A stretch of DNA of 64,000 nucleotides. It comes from Candidatus Gallispira edinburgensis (GTDB lineage Bacteria; Bacillota; Clostridia; Lachnospirales; CAG-274). The notes beneath the pieces are model-generated. The model saw only the letters and a list, made by a program, of their open reading frames with translations, was not told where the DNA came from and made no database searches. The stretch spans positions 1 through 64,000 of the forward strand of contig CAJFNV010000045.1 of NCBI GenBank assembly GCA_904395805.1, in the 5' to 3' direction. The position numbers and the translations under genes were made by a program. This document shows, piece after piece, positions 40,534 through 50,326 of this stretch (the first letter of the stretch is position 1; every line of letters starts with the position of its first letter).

Positions 40534-41487
40534 TTATATGTATTTGCCATTGCTTGATCTTATTGAAACTTCACCTGCCATTACAGCAGTTAGTCCCTTG
40601 TCGGTTTCAATGAGAATTTCTCCCTTTTCATTAACTCCCTTTGATATGCCTTCAATATTAGTCCTGCCGCCCACAGTTTTTACTGCCTTTCCTGCATTGG
40701 CACAGTTTTCGTTATATTCCTTAACAAAAGGAGTAAACCCATTTTTGCAAAATTCATTATAACATATTTCAAACTCTTTAACAAATTCATTTATTATTAA
40801 ACTTCTTTTAAATCTTTTACCGGTTTCAATATAAAGAGAAGTTGCCTTTTCTTTAAGCTCCCCTTCAAATGACTTCATATTTACATTTATGCCGATACCA
40901 ATAACAACATAATTTACTTTTTCCATTTCCGCACTCATTTCAGCAAGAATTCCCGCAAGCTTTTTTCCATTTATAATTATGTCATTTGGCCATTTGATCT
41001 GTGTCTTTAATCCCGTAACATTATTTATGGCTCTCATTACGGCAATTCCCGTTACCAGTGTTATCTGAGGTATTTCTGTAGGCATAATATCAGGATATAA
41101 GACCATACTCATATAGATCCCCCTATTTTTCTCTGCCTGCCAGCTCCTGCCAAGCCTTCCCTTACCTGCAGTCTGATCATCACATATAATAAGAAGTCCG
41201 TCCTCGCATCCCTTTGCTGCCTGACGTTTACCCTCTTCATTTGTTGAATCAATTTCGGGTTTGTATAGTACCTTGTCATAAGCTATATCCTTTTCACTTA
41301 ACACATCAGTGCTGTCAGCAAGTCTGTACCCTTTATTGCTCACAGACTCGATTATATATCCCTTTTTCCTTAAGGCTTCTATATTTTTCCACACTGCAGC
41401 TCTTGATATTCCAAGTATATTGCCTATTTCTTCCCCGGATATATAATCATTTTTATCTTTTAATATTTCTATAATCTCTTTTCTCAC
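40534..41487 (-). CDS. birA: Biotin--[acetyl-CoA-carboxylase] ligase / biotin repressor
   Basis: N-terminal HTH; DQTAGKGRLGRSW; KWPNDIIINGKKLAGIL. Confidence 0.95.
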   Translation of the reverse strand: MRKEIIEILKDKNDYISGEEIGNILGISRAAVWKNIEALRKKGYIIESVSNKGYRLADSTDVLSEKDIAYDKVLYKPEIDSTNEEGKRQAAKGCEDGLLIICDDQTAGKGRLGRSWQAEKNRGIYMSMVLYPDIMPTEIPQITLVTGIAVMRAINNVTGLKTQIKWPNDIIINGKKLAGILAEMSAEMEKVNYVVIGIGINVNMKSFEGELKEKATSLYIETGKRFKRSLIINEFVKEFEICYNEFCKNGFTPFVKEYNENCANAGKAVKTVGGRTNIEGISKGVNEKGEILIETDKGLTAVMAGEVSIRSSNGKYI

Positions 41488-41540
41488 AAGCTCACCTCAG
41501 TAAATAACTATTTTTTATCTCATTATACTTTCTTTAAAAA

Positions 41541-41570
41541 AGGGCTTCTTATCATCCGACAAGAAACCCT
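41541..41570 (-). terminator. Terminator of YkvA-like gene
   Basis: AGGGCTTCTT...AAGAAACCCT with T-run on minus strand. Confidence 0.8.
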
Positions 41571-41598
41571 CTCACTATTAAATTTTCACGGAATCAAG

Positions 41599-41949
41599 CT
41601 AATTAACATCTATAACATTGCTGTTTTTTGTAGCAAGCCATATTCTGTAGAAACCTATTTCCTTCTTTACAACCTTAAGCAGGAAGCATATAACTGCTAC
41701 ATCATCGATCTGTCCGAGTACGGGAACAAATCCCGGTATTATATCAATGGGACAAATTATATATGCAATACATATCCCGGCTATAACTGCGGTCCTTTTT
41801 GATATATATTTGTAATCACCCTTTGCCCAGTCATAAAGCATTGCGCAAAGTGTTTTTATATCCTCCCTGCAGCTTACAAGCTGAGGACTGCTTTCCACAG
41901 CCGACATAACACTTTTAGCAAATTTTTTAACTTTTTTAGCACTTATCAT
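41599..41949 (-). CDS. YkvA family (DUF1232) protein
   Basis: AGICIAYIICPIDIIPGFVPVLGQIDDVAVI. Confidence 0.88.
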   Translation of the reverse strand: MISAKKVKKFAKSVMSAVESSPQLVSCREDIKTLCAMLYDWAKGDYKYISKRTAVIAGICIAYIICPIDIIPGFVPVLGQIDDVAVICFLLKVVKKEIGFYRIWLATKNSNVIDVN

Positions 41950-41963
41950 CTAATCACCGCTTT

Positions 41964-43298
41964 TTATTGTTGTGTCAGCTCAAAGCTGCCTGTAATCTCC
42001 TGACCGTCATAGGACACATTTATCTGCTTGCTCTGAGTCTGATATCCTTCACACTCAGCCTTTGCAACAAATGATCCAAGGGCAAGCTGTACCTTTGCAC
42101 TGCCTGTTCCCACATATTCATCATTAATATATATCTTAGCCTCTGCAGGAGAAGCTGTCAGTGTAACCGTACCTGACTGGTTAAACTTTTCAAGATTTAT
42201 CCTCAGTGTATTCTGATCCTCATCAATAGTTACACTTCCCGTATAATTTGCATATCCGTCTTTTACTGCCCTTACATTGTACTCACCGTATGGAAGAAGA
42301 ATTGACTGATCTTCATCATACTCCTTATCATTGAGGTAGAGCGTATAATCACTTACATTTGAATAAACAGTAAGAGCGCCTGTGTTTACAATTACCTTTG
42401 ATAAGTCAAGAACATAAGGTTCGTCTGTAGATATAGTAACTTCCCTTGTTATATCTGATATATTTTTACCCTTCACAACAACTGTATGTGGACCTTCGCC
42501 CAATGTAACTGTAGGATTTCCAATATCCACCTCTGTATCTGTGCCATCTATTGTAACTCTTGCATTTTTAATATTATTTATGTTTCTGAGTTCAAGTATA
42601 CCATGCCCCTGTTCGATTACAATATTATAAACCTTATCAGCAGTACCATTATTGTAACCTGTAAGCTTAACCGTATCAAGAGGACTTATGTTTTCAAGAG
42701 TAAGAGCATTTCCGTTTTTATCTCTTACAGATATAATATTTTCATCATACTTATATGATGAGTCCTTGTGTTCCCTTGCTTCTGTTCCAAATTTAACAAG
42801 CTTTGCAGTCTTATTTATTCTGGCTCCCGTATCACTGAAACTCCATGCACTTTCACATTCCTTAAGCTCTGTAATATTTTTATCCTTGTCAAATACATAT
42901 GTATAAATATCACCCACACTGAGATTTTCAGCAGTGGTCGCCTTTGGAAAAACGGTTTTTTCTGTTATGTTCACTGTGTTTACAGTGTCATTTTTAAGAT
43001 TTTTAAATGTTACTGTTGATGAAGCACCATCTTCACCGCTGCTTACTCCAGTAATAACAGCATCAATATCAGAGCCTATGAGATTTGCCTGTGCCTGTCC
43101 TGCTATATCATTGGCTGAAAAGGTATCAGTTGTGATCTCGCCTTCAGAATCAGCCATCATATAGCTATAGCTTACAGAAAAACTGCCTATACCCACAAAA
43201 AGTCCCATTACCATTACAAGTGTGATCATAACAGGTGTAACACTTCTCTTTTTTCTTCTATTGTTAGTCAATTCGTTTTTACTTTTTCGTTTAGCCAT
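41964..43298 (-). CDS. PEGA domain-containing membrane-anchored protein
   Basis: N-terminal TM; PEGA-like repeats (SGTVTLTASPAEAKIYINDEYVGTGSAKVQLALG). Confidence 0.85.
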   Translation of the reverse strand: MAKRKSKNELTNNRRKKRSVTPVMITLVMVMGLFVGIGSFSVSYSYMMADSEGEITTDTFSANDIAGQAQANLIGSDIDAVITGVSSGEDGASSTVTFKNLKNDTVNTVNITEKTVFPKATTAENLSVGDIYTYVFDKDKNITELKECESAWSFSDTGARINKTAKLVKFGTEAREHKDSSYKYDENIISVRDKNGNALTLENISPLDTVKLTGYNNGTADKVYNIVIEQGHGILELRNINNIKNARVTIDGTDTEVDIGNPTVTLGEGPHTVVVKGKNISDITREVTISTDEPYVLDLSKVIVNTGALTVYSNVSDYTLYLNDKEYDEDQSILLPYGEYNVRAVKDGYANYTGSVTIDEDQNTLRINLEKFNQSGTVTLTASPAEAKIYINDEYVGTGSAKVQLALGSFVAKAECEGYQTQSKQINVSYDGQEITGSFELTQQ

Positions 43299-43547
43299 AT
43301 TGCCACTCCCAAAAATTTTTTTCTACATATAATTGTATATGCAAACAGGAAAAATAACAAGACTTTTTTTTGAAAAAATAATTAAATATATTTAACAGAC
43401 TGATATTTCTGCAAAAAACACCTGTAATTTTTTTGTTAGTTTTTCACAAAAGATAATTTTTTACGCTATTTTACAAAAAAAATTGTTTTAAATTTAACAA
43501 CATTGTTGTATAATGGAGTGATAGAATTAAAAGTTAGGAGGATAACT

Positions 43548-44438
43548 ATGTATAAAATCGTTAAGAAAAAGATGCTTACCCCTACAATTTTTGAAATGGA
43601 AATTGAAGCCCCTCGTGTTGCAAAGTCAGCACTTCCGGGTCAGTTTATCATTCTGAGAATAGATGAAAAAGGCGAAAGAATACCTCTTACTATTTCAGAT
43701 TATGATGCTGAAAAGGGAACAGTATCTATTGTTACTCAGGCAGTAGGCAAGTCTACAATGGAACTTATGACATATGAAGAAGGTGACTCAATAGCAGACT
43801 TCGTTGGTCCTCTCGGATGTCCAAGTGACCTTTGCAGTGAATCTCCCGAAGAACTTGCAAAGAAAAAAATCATTTTTGTTGCAGGCGGTGTAGGCGCTGC
43901 ACCTATCTACCCACAGGTCAAGTGGTTAAAACAGCACGGCATCAAGGCTGATGTTCTTATCGGTGCCAGAAACAAGGATCTGCTTATACTTGTAGACGAG
44001 ATGAAAGAAGTTGCCGAGAACGTATACATAGCAACAGATGACGGTACAGCAGGCTTTGCAGGAAGAGCAACAGATCTTCTTGAAGACCTTGTAAAAAATC
44101 AGGGCAAGGAATATAATCACGCTGTTGTAATAGGCCCTATGATAATGATGAAGTTTACATCTATGACAACAAAGGCTTTAGGTATTCATACTATTGTCAG
44201 CCTTAACCCTATTATGGTTGACGGCACAGGTATGTGCGGTGCCTGTCGTGTTGTAGTTGACGGCGAAGTTAAGTTTGCCTGTGTTGACGGTCCCGAATTT
44301 GACGGACACAAAGTTGACTATGACGGAGCTATGAGAAGACAGACTATGTACAAGACAGAAGAAGGCAAGGCAAAGCTTAAATTTGAAGAAGGCAGCACAC
44401 ATAAAAACGGTGGCTGCGGTTGCGGAGGTGACAAGTAA
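43548..44438 (+). CDS. nfnA: NADH-dependent ferredoxin:NADP+ oxidoreductase subunit A (NfnA; sulfide dehydrogenase-like FAD/NAD-binding)
   Basis: FVAGGVGAAPIYPQVKWL; C-terminal MCGACRVVVDGEVKFACVDGPEFDGH. Confidence 0.92.
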   Translation: MYKIVKKKMLTPTIFEMEIEAPRVAKSALPGQFIILRIDEKGERIPLTISDYDAEKGTVSIVTQAVGKSTMELMTYEEGDSIADFVGPLGCPSDLCSESPEELAKKKIIFVAGGVGAAPIYPQVKWLKQHGIKADVLIGARNKDLLILVDEMKEVAENVYIATDDGTAGFAGRATDLLEDLVKNQGKEYNHAVVIGPMIMMKFTSMTTKALGIHTIVSLNPIMVDGTGMCGACRVVVDGEVKFACVDGPEFDGHKVDYDGAMRRQTMYKTEEGKAKLKFEEGSTHKNGGCGCGGDK

Positions 44439-45826
44439 TGGCTGTTAATTTTACAAAAGTTCCCGTAAGAGAACAAGATCCAAAGGTAAGAGCCACTAAC
44501 TTTGACGAGGTATGTCTCGGATATAATGAAGAAGAAGCTGTAGTTGAAGCACAGCGCTGTCTTTCATGTAAAAACCCAATGTGTGTAAAGGGCTGTCCCG
44601 TTAATATAGATATTCCTGCATTTATAGGACACATAAAGGAAAAGGATTTTGAAGGCGCAGCAAAGGAAATTGCAAAGTATTCAGCTCTTCCCGCTGTATG
44701 CGGACGTGTATGTCCACAGGAAACACAGTGTGAAGGCAAGTGTGTATTGGGACACAAGGGCGACCCTGTTTCAATAGGTAAGCTTGAAAGATTTACAGCT
44801 GACTGGTCAAGAGAACACAATATTGACCTTACTGCAAAGGAACCTGACAATGGCAAAAAGGTAGCTGTTATAGGTGCAGGTCCTGCAGGTCTTACATGTG
44901 CGGGAGATCTTGCAAAGAAAGGCTATGACGTAACAATATTTGAAGCTCTCCACAAGGCAGGCGGCGTATTAAGCTACGGTATCCCTGAATTCAGACTTCC
45001 AAAGAACACAGTAGTTATGCACGAAGTTGATAACATCAAAAAGCTTGGAGTTAAAATAGAAACAAATGTCATCATAGGAAAAACAGTTTCAATAGACCAG
45101 CTTTTAAATGATGAAGGTTTTGATGCTGTATTTATAGGCTCAGGTGCAGGTCTACCAAAGTTTATGAATATTCCGGGAGAAACAGCCATGGGCGTTGTTT
45201 CAGCCAATGAATATCTTACAAGAGTAAATCTTATGAGAGCCTTTGACGAAGACTATGATACTCCTGTAGTAACAGGTAAAAAGGTTGCAGTTGTAGGCGG
45301 CGGTAACGTTGCAATGGACGCTGTAAGAACAGCCTTAAGACTTGGAGCGGAAGCTCACATTGTTTACAGAAGAAGCGAAGCAGAACTTCCTGCAAGACTT
45401 GAAGAAATTCATCACGCTAAGGAAGAAGGCGTTATTTTTGACACACTTACAAACCCTGTTGAAATTCTTGAAGATGAAAACGGCTGGGTATGCGGTATGA
45501 AGTGTATCAAGATGGAACTTGGCGAACCTGATGAAAGCGGCAGAAGACGTCCTGTTGAAATTCCGGGTTCAGAATTTACAATGGATGTAGATATGGTCAT
45601 AATGAGTCTTGGTACATCTCCAAACCCACTTATAAGCTCAACTACACCCGGTCTTGAAACAAACAAGAGAAAGTGTATAGTTGCAGAAGAAGATACAGGC
45701 TTAACATCAAAAGAAGGTGTTTATGCAGGCGGTGATGCCGTAACAGGTGCCGCTACAGTTATTCTTGCAATGGGTGCAGGTAAAAATGCAGCCGCTGCAA
45801 TTGACGAATACTTAAAAAATAAATAA
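44438..45826 (+). CDS. nfnB: NfnB / glutamate synthase small-subunit-like NADPH oxidoreductase
   Basis: CLSCKNPMCVKGCPVNIDIPAFI; VAVIGAGPAGLTCAGDLAKKGYDVTIFEA. Confidence 0.92.
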   Translation: MAVNFTKVPVREQDPKVRATNFDEVCLGYNEEEAVVEAQRCLSCKNPMCVKGCPVNIDIPAFIGHIKEKDFEGAAKEIAKYSALPAVCGRVCPQETQCEGKCVLGHKGDPVSIGKLERFTADWSREHNIDLTAKEPDNGKKVAVIGAGPAGLTCAGDLAKKGYDVTIFEALHKAGGVLSYGIPEFRLPKNTVVMHEVDNIKKLGVKIETNVIIGKTVSIDQLLNDEGFDAVFIGSGAGLPKFMNIPGETAMGVVSANEYLTRVNLMRAFDEDYDTPVVTGKKVAVVGGGNVAMDAVRTALRLGAEAHIVYRRSEAELPARLEEIHHAKEEGVIFDTLTNPVEILEDENGWVCGMKCIKMELGEPDESGRRRPVEIPGSEFTMDVDMVIMSLGTSPNPLISSTTPGLETNKRKCIVAEEDTGLTSKEGVYAGGDAVTGAATVILAMGAGKNAAAAIDEYLKNK

Positions 45827-45836
45827 TTTTCAGTAA

Positions 45837-45869
45837 AAAACTCAGCGTTCAAAAACACGCTGAGTTTTT
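45837..45869. terminator. Bidirectional terminator
   Basis: ACTCAGCGT...ACGCTGAGT flanked by A/T runs. Confidence 0.88.
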
Positions 45870-45898
45870 ATAAATAATATGACCGGCTTATTATTACA

Positions 45899-47236
45899 TC
45901 AGTTATATATCCTCTTCCATTTTCCCGTCTTATATTCCGTAAACGATATTGCCCAGTTCACAAACCAGCCCACAGGAACAGTACACCATACCATTGCAAT
46001 ACCAAATCTTGGTGCAAGAGTCATTGATGCAATTACCCTTATAGCTAGATTTACCATATTGGCAACTGTAAACATCTTCATATCTCCTGCCCCTCTCAAA
46101 AGTCCGTCCACAGCCATTTTAAAGCCTATAAGGCAGAAGAACCAGCCCATATATTTCAGATAACCGCAGCCCGTTGCAACAGCCTCTGCAGTACCCTCAT
46201 CACCTAAGAAAAGCTCAATTATATCACTGTTAAATATCTCCAGTACAACACATATGATCACAGCACAGAATATTACCATAATATTTGCGGCGCGGTATCC
46301 TTCCTTTACCCTTTCCTTTTTTCCCGCTCCTATATTCTGAGCAGTATATGAAGAAACAGCATTTCCTATTCCCATCATAGGTACAATACATATTGATTCT
46401 ACTCTCATGGCTGCCGAAAATCCTGCAAGGGTCTGATAGCCAAAACTGTTTACTACCGACTGAACGAGCATCATACCAATTGACACAGTAGACTGCTGCA
46501 ATATTGAAGGCAGGGCTATTCTTGACATATCCAGAAATTCTGATTTATCAAAAAATCCGCCAAATTCCGAATTAAGACCTTTTATAACCCTTAAAAACAC
46601 TACAAATGACAGTACAGCCGAAATCCCCTGAGCAATAAGCGTTGCCCATGCAACACCTGAAACACCCATATCAAGCCCTGTAACCATAAATACATCAAGA
46701 ACAATATTTAATACCGATGAAAATATAAGAAAAACAAGAGGTATTCTTGATTTTCCCAGAGCATTAAACATAGATGATAATACATTATACATAAACAGAA
46801 AAGGCAAGCCCATAAAATATATATTAAGATATGTTACCGCCATATCCAGAACATCCTCAGGTGTGTTCAAAAGGATCATTATTTTTCTGCTGAACAAAAG
46901 CCCTGCTCCGCCAAGTATAATGCTTATAATCAAAAATGAAATCAATGCCGTAAAAACAGAAATCTTCATTTTACTGTAGTCCTTTGCACCAAAGTACCTG
47001 CTGACCACAACAGATGCTCCTATACCGCCTCCTATAGCCACACATATAAAGACATTCGTAAGGGAGTAAGATGCTCCCACAGCTGCCAGTGCCTGTTCAC
47101 CTACAAACCGTCCCACAATCGCAGAGTCAGCCATTGTATACATCTGCTGAAAAAAGTTTCCTATAATAATAGGCAAAGCAAATATACCAAGAGCACTCAA
47201 AGGTTTTTTCTGCACAAGATAGTCATTTTTCATCAT
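45899..47236 (-). CDS. MATE family efflux transporter
   Basis: PIIIGNFFQQMYTMADSAIVGRFVGEQALAAVGAS. Confidence 0.95.
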   Translation of the reverse strand: MMKNDYLVQKKPLSALGIFALPIIIGNFFQQMYTMADSAIVGRFVGEQALAAVGASYSLTNVFICVAIGGGIGASVVVSRYFGAKDYSKMKISVFTALISFLIISIILGGAGLLFSRKIMILLNTPEDVLDMAVTYLNIYFMGLPFLFMYNVLSSMFNALGKSRIPLVFLIFSSVLNIVLDVFMVTGLDMGVSGVAWATLIAQGISAVLSFVVFLRVIKGLNSEFGGFFDKSEFLDMSRIALPSILQQSTVSIGMMLVQSVVNSFGYQTLAGFSAAMRVESICIVPMMGIGNAVSSYTAQNIGAGKKERVKEGYRAANIMVIFCAVIICVVLEIFNSDIIELFLGDEGTAEAVATGCGYLKYMGWFFCLIGFKMAVDGLLRGAGDMKMFTVANMVNLAIRVIASMTLAPRFGIAMVWCTVPVGWFVNWAISFTEYKTGKWKRIYN

Positions 47237-47512
47237 TTTCCCCTTCCTTACTTAAAATTTATATATAAAATATCACAGCAGTAAAAATATGTCAAGCTGT
47301 CACTTAAAAAGGGATTTTATGCCCTTACATCACTATAAAAGCATTATTTTATTGTCAGATCAAGTCATATGTTGGTATATCATAATATTATATGTCAAAA
47401 AATGTCGCAAATTACTTTATTACAATTTTATTACCAATATTGACAATTTTTCCCATATTTGCTAAAATAAATACAGAAACACATTAAAAAATATTTTTTT
47501 GGAGGGATTTAT

Positions 47513-47803
47513 ATGAAATCAACAGGAATAGTTAGAAAAATTGATTCTCTGGGCAGAATGGTGCTGCCAAGTGAATTAAGAGCAAATTTCAACATTAAAG
47601 AAGGTGACGCTCTTGAGATCTTCACAAACAATGATACAATCGTTCTCAAAAAATATACACCTTCTGATATTTTCACAGGTGAAATGGACAACCTCATTGA
47701 ATACAGAGGTAAAAAGGTATCTGTAAACACAATTAAAGAGCTTGCCAGAATAGCCGGACTTAATGTAAGCGAAAGCAATACAGAAAGCAATGACATGCAA
47801 TAA
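47513..47803 (+). CDS. AbrB/SpoVT-type transcriptional regulator
   Basis: STGIVRKIDSLGRMVLPSELRANFNIKEGDALEIF. Confidence 0.94.
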   Translation: MKSTGIVRKIDSLGRMVLPSELRANFNIKEGDALEIFTNNDTIVLKKYTPSDIFTGEMDNLIEYRGKKVSVNTIKELARIAGLNVSESNTESNDMQ

Positions 47804-47815
47804 GGAGGCAACCCT

Positions 47816-48292
47816 ATGAAAATGAGAGTTGGTTTAGGATATGATGTTCATAGGCTTGCAGAAAACAGAAAGCTTATAATAGGCGGTGTTGACATCCCCT
47901 ATGAAAAAGGACTTCTTGGTCATTCAGATGCCGATGTATTGGTACATGCAATTATGGATGCACTTCTTGGTGCATCAAAACTTGGGGACATAGGTGTCCT
48001 CTTTCCTGACAGCGACCCTAAGTACAAGGATATTTCAAGCATTACCCTTTTAAAGTACGTTAAGGAAGCTATGGATAAAAAAAATATAAAGATTATAAAC
48101 ATTGACTCAATTATTGTGGCACAAAAACCTAAAATGCGCCCCTATATTGAAGAGATGGAAAAGAATATTGCCAAAGCCCTTGACATAAGCACAGATGATG
48201 TAAATGTTAAGGCTACAACAGAAGAAGAACTTGGCTTTACAGGCAGCGGAGAAGGAATATCCTCCAAAGCTGTATGCTTTATTGAAATGTAA
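47816..48292 (+). CDS. ispF: 2-C-methyl-D-erythritol 2,4-cyclodiphosphate synthase
   Basis: [33 protein letters not shown]. Confidence 0.97.
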   Translation: MKMRVGLGYDVHRLAENRKLIIGGVDIPYEKGLLGHSDADVLVHAIMDALLGASKLGDIGVLFPDSDPKYKDISSITLLKYVKEAMDKKNIKIINIDSIIVAQKPKMRPYIEEMEKNIAKALDISTDDVNVKATTEEELGFTGSGEGISSKAVCFIEM

Positions 48293-48300
48293 ATTCATTT

Positions 48301-48541
48301 AAACAGGCTGTCAACCGACAGCCTTGAAAGAAATGCTTGCATTTCTTTCAGTTAGCTAAGGAAGGAACCATCAAGTTTTCCGCAATTTTGACGTTAAAAA
48401 CGCCAAAATTACAGAAAAGTTCCTGTCCTCAGCGAAAATGCGATTTCCGCCTGCGGATTAAAGTCTGCGACGCTAATTGCAAGTTAGCTATTCAAAAACT
48501 GCAAATTTTCGATAAAAAATAAGTTTATTGACAGCCTGTTT
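48301..48541. repeat. 241-bp element with perfect 14-bp terminal inverted repeats and nested internal hairpins (MITE-like or structured RNA)
   Basis: AAACAGGCTGTCAA (48301-48314) / TTGACAGCCTGTTT (48528-48541); internal GAAAGAAATGCTTGCATTTCTTTC and AATTTTGACGTTAAAAACGCCAAAATT. Confidence 0.8.
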
Positions 48542-48978
48542 TATATGTATATGTCCATATAATGCCAAGGCATACCAAATATTTCTTTACGATATCTTAT
48601 TTTTATATACTGATCCCTTTCGTCATCTGACATATTCCACGATTTAAAATTATTATCAAATTCAGAATCATAAACAGCATCATCCCACATACCAAAATAT
48701 CCTGTTACACTTATATATTCAAGCTGTGACGTGGAATTATTTTCTTCCACATATTTTTTAACATATTCATACCCTTCATCACATCTTACAACCTTTTCCC
48801 CCAGTATTTTATCTTCGTATACATCACTGAATTCAACCTTTGTATCATATATAACTTCACAATTTTCAGGAAGCTTTATTCCGTTTATAGATAAAATAAC
48901 AGGTATCTTCCAGCAAAATATAAAGTAAAACAATACAATCAAAATCAGAGCAAATATAAGTTTTCTTATCTTCTTCAT
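48541..48978 (-). CDS. Hypothetical membrane-anchored protein
   Basis: 145 aa, N-terminal TM helix. Confidence 0.65.
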   Translation of the reverse strand: MKKIRKLIFALILIVLFYFIFCWKIPVILSINGIKLPENCEVIYDTKVEFSDVYEDKILGEKVVRCDEGYEYVKKYVEENNSTSQLEYISVTGYFGMWDDAVYDSEFDNNFKSWNMSDDERDQYIKIRYRKEIFGMPWHYMDIYI

Positions 48979-49025
48979 TTCGTCACCCTTATTAATGTTA
49001 AGTGATAAATTAATTATTTGGAAAT

Positions 49026-49334
49026 TTATCTTTTCAAACCTGCAGCAATATTAATAAGCATATCTATCTGATTATCATCAAGGCCTTTTGCTTCTTCCAA
49101 CAGCCTGTTTATTTTTTCGGGGTTAGTTGAATCAACATCAAAGAACTCATTAGGCGTTATGCCAAAATATTCACAAATATAGAAAAAAACAGACATTGAC
49201 GGAAGATTAACACCATTTTCAATATTGTTAATATATCCTGCACTCTGACCTATAGATAAACTCATATCTCTTGCAGATACACCCTTAGCCATTCTTAATT
49301 TTGTCAGCCTTGCCGAAAATTGTTCTTTAGTCAT
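49026..49334 (-). CDS. XRE-family HTH transcriptional regulator
   Basis: LRMAKGVSARDMSLSIGQSAGYINNIENG. Confidence 0.92.
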   Translation of the reverse strand: MTKEQFSARLTKLRMAKGVSARDMSLSIGQSAGYINNIENGVNLPSMSVFFYICEYFGITPNEFFDVDSTNPEKINRLLEEAKGLDDNQIDMLINIAAGLKR

Positions 49335-49407
49335 TCATATCACCTCGTTTTATATAATTGTACTATACGCTGCACTTAATTTTTAATGAATAAACTAGTA
49401 ATTATTA

Positions 49408-49464
49408 TTGATTTATCTAAAATAATTAGTTATAATTGTTTTAAATATATATTTATTTTAGATA
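49408..49464 (+). promoter_or_regulatory. Promoter with operator-like 12-bp inverted repeat upstream of SLOG gene
   Basis: TTGATT-17 bp-TATAAT; arms TATCTAAAATAA (49414-49425) and TTATTTTAGATA (49453-49464). Confidence 0.65.
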
Positions 49465-49480
49465 TGGAGTTGTTTATAAA

Positions 49481-49960
49481 ATGAAAGAAAAAACTTGTTG
49501 TTTTACAGGACATAGAGAAATTTCAACAGAAAATATTATTGCAATAAAACCTATATTACAAAAAACAATAATTAAATTGATAAAGAAAGGATATATTTAT
49601 TTTGGAGTTGGTGGAGCATTAGGATTTGATACTTTAGTTGAAATAACTATACTTGAATTAAAATTATTATACCCTCATATAAAATTAATACTTGTTTTCC
49701 CCTGTGAAGATCAGACAAAATACTGGAAAAAAGAAGATATTGAAATCTATGAAAAAATCAAAAACAAATGTGATAAATATGTTTATGTTTCAAAAAATTA
49801 TACAAATGACTGTATGTTAAAAAGAAATAGATACCTTGTTGATTACAGCAGTTGTTGTGTCTGCTATAAAACTAATAATATCGGTGGGACAGCATATACT
49901 GTTAAATATGCTGAAGAAAAGGGTATAGATATAATTAACATAGCAAAAGAAATAATGTAA
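49481..49960 (+). CDS. SLOG-family (DUF1273/YpsA-like) nucleotide-binding protein
   Basis: CCFTGHREIS, FGVGGALGFDTLVE, VFPCEDQTKYW, RNRYLVDYSS. Confidence 0.82.
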   Translation: MKEKTCCFTGHREISTENIIAIKPILQKTIIKLIKKGYIYFGVGGALGFDTLVEITILELKLLYPHIKLILVFPCEDQTKYWKKEDIEIYEKIKNKCDKYVYVSKNYTNDCMLKRNRYLVDYSSCCVCYKTNNIGGTAYTVKYAEEKGIDIINIAKEIM

Positions 49961-50077
49961 GAAAAAATTATAGAGCTGTTTTATTATAATATCTCTATGT
50001 TTTCCCTTTACCCCAAAATAGCAAAACACCCCTTGACAAATTTTTCTTTTAAGTATAAAATACATATTATTGGATAA

Positions 50078-50304
50078 AGGCAATGACGAAAAGAGTAATC
50101 CTTACAATCCTTTCAGAGAGGAGCACATTTGCTGTGAGTGTTCTAAGGCAAGTAAAGATGAAGTGCATTTCCGAGCCGTTCAGGTGAAAATGACAGTAGC
50201 CTGTGCCGTATGACTGCGTTAAAGTCCTAAAGTGCTGCCATATGGCGGAATTAGAGTGGAACCACGAGCCATCGTCTCTATCTGAGGATGGCTCTTATTT
50301 TTTA
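50078..50304 (+). promoter_or_regulatory. T-box leader, predicted tRNA-Cys specific, upstream of cysE-cysS
   Basis: T-box motif TGGAACCACG (50257-50266), terminator GAGCCATC...GATGGCTC-T-run, candidate specifier TGC at 50164-50166 in GAAGTGCA. Confidence 0.9.
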
Positions 50305-50326
50305 AGAAATTTAGTGGAGTGAGTAT

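Noticed and set aside
48337-48522. 61-aa ORF inside the TIR element
   Set aside because: Lies entirely in the inverted-repeat-rich element and lacks a clear SD; probably a spurious ORF of the repeat.
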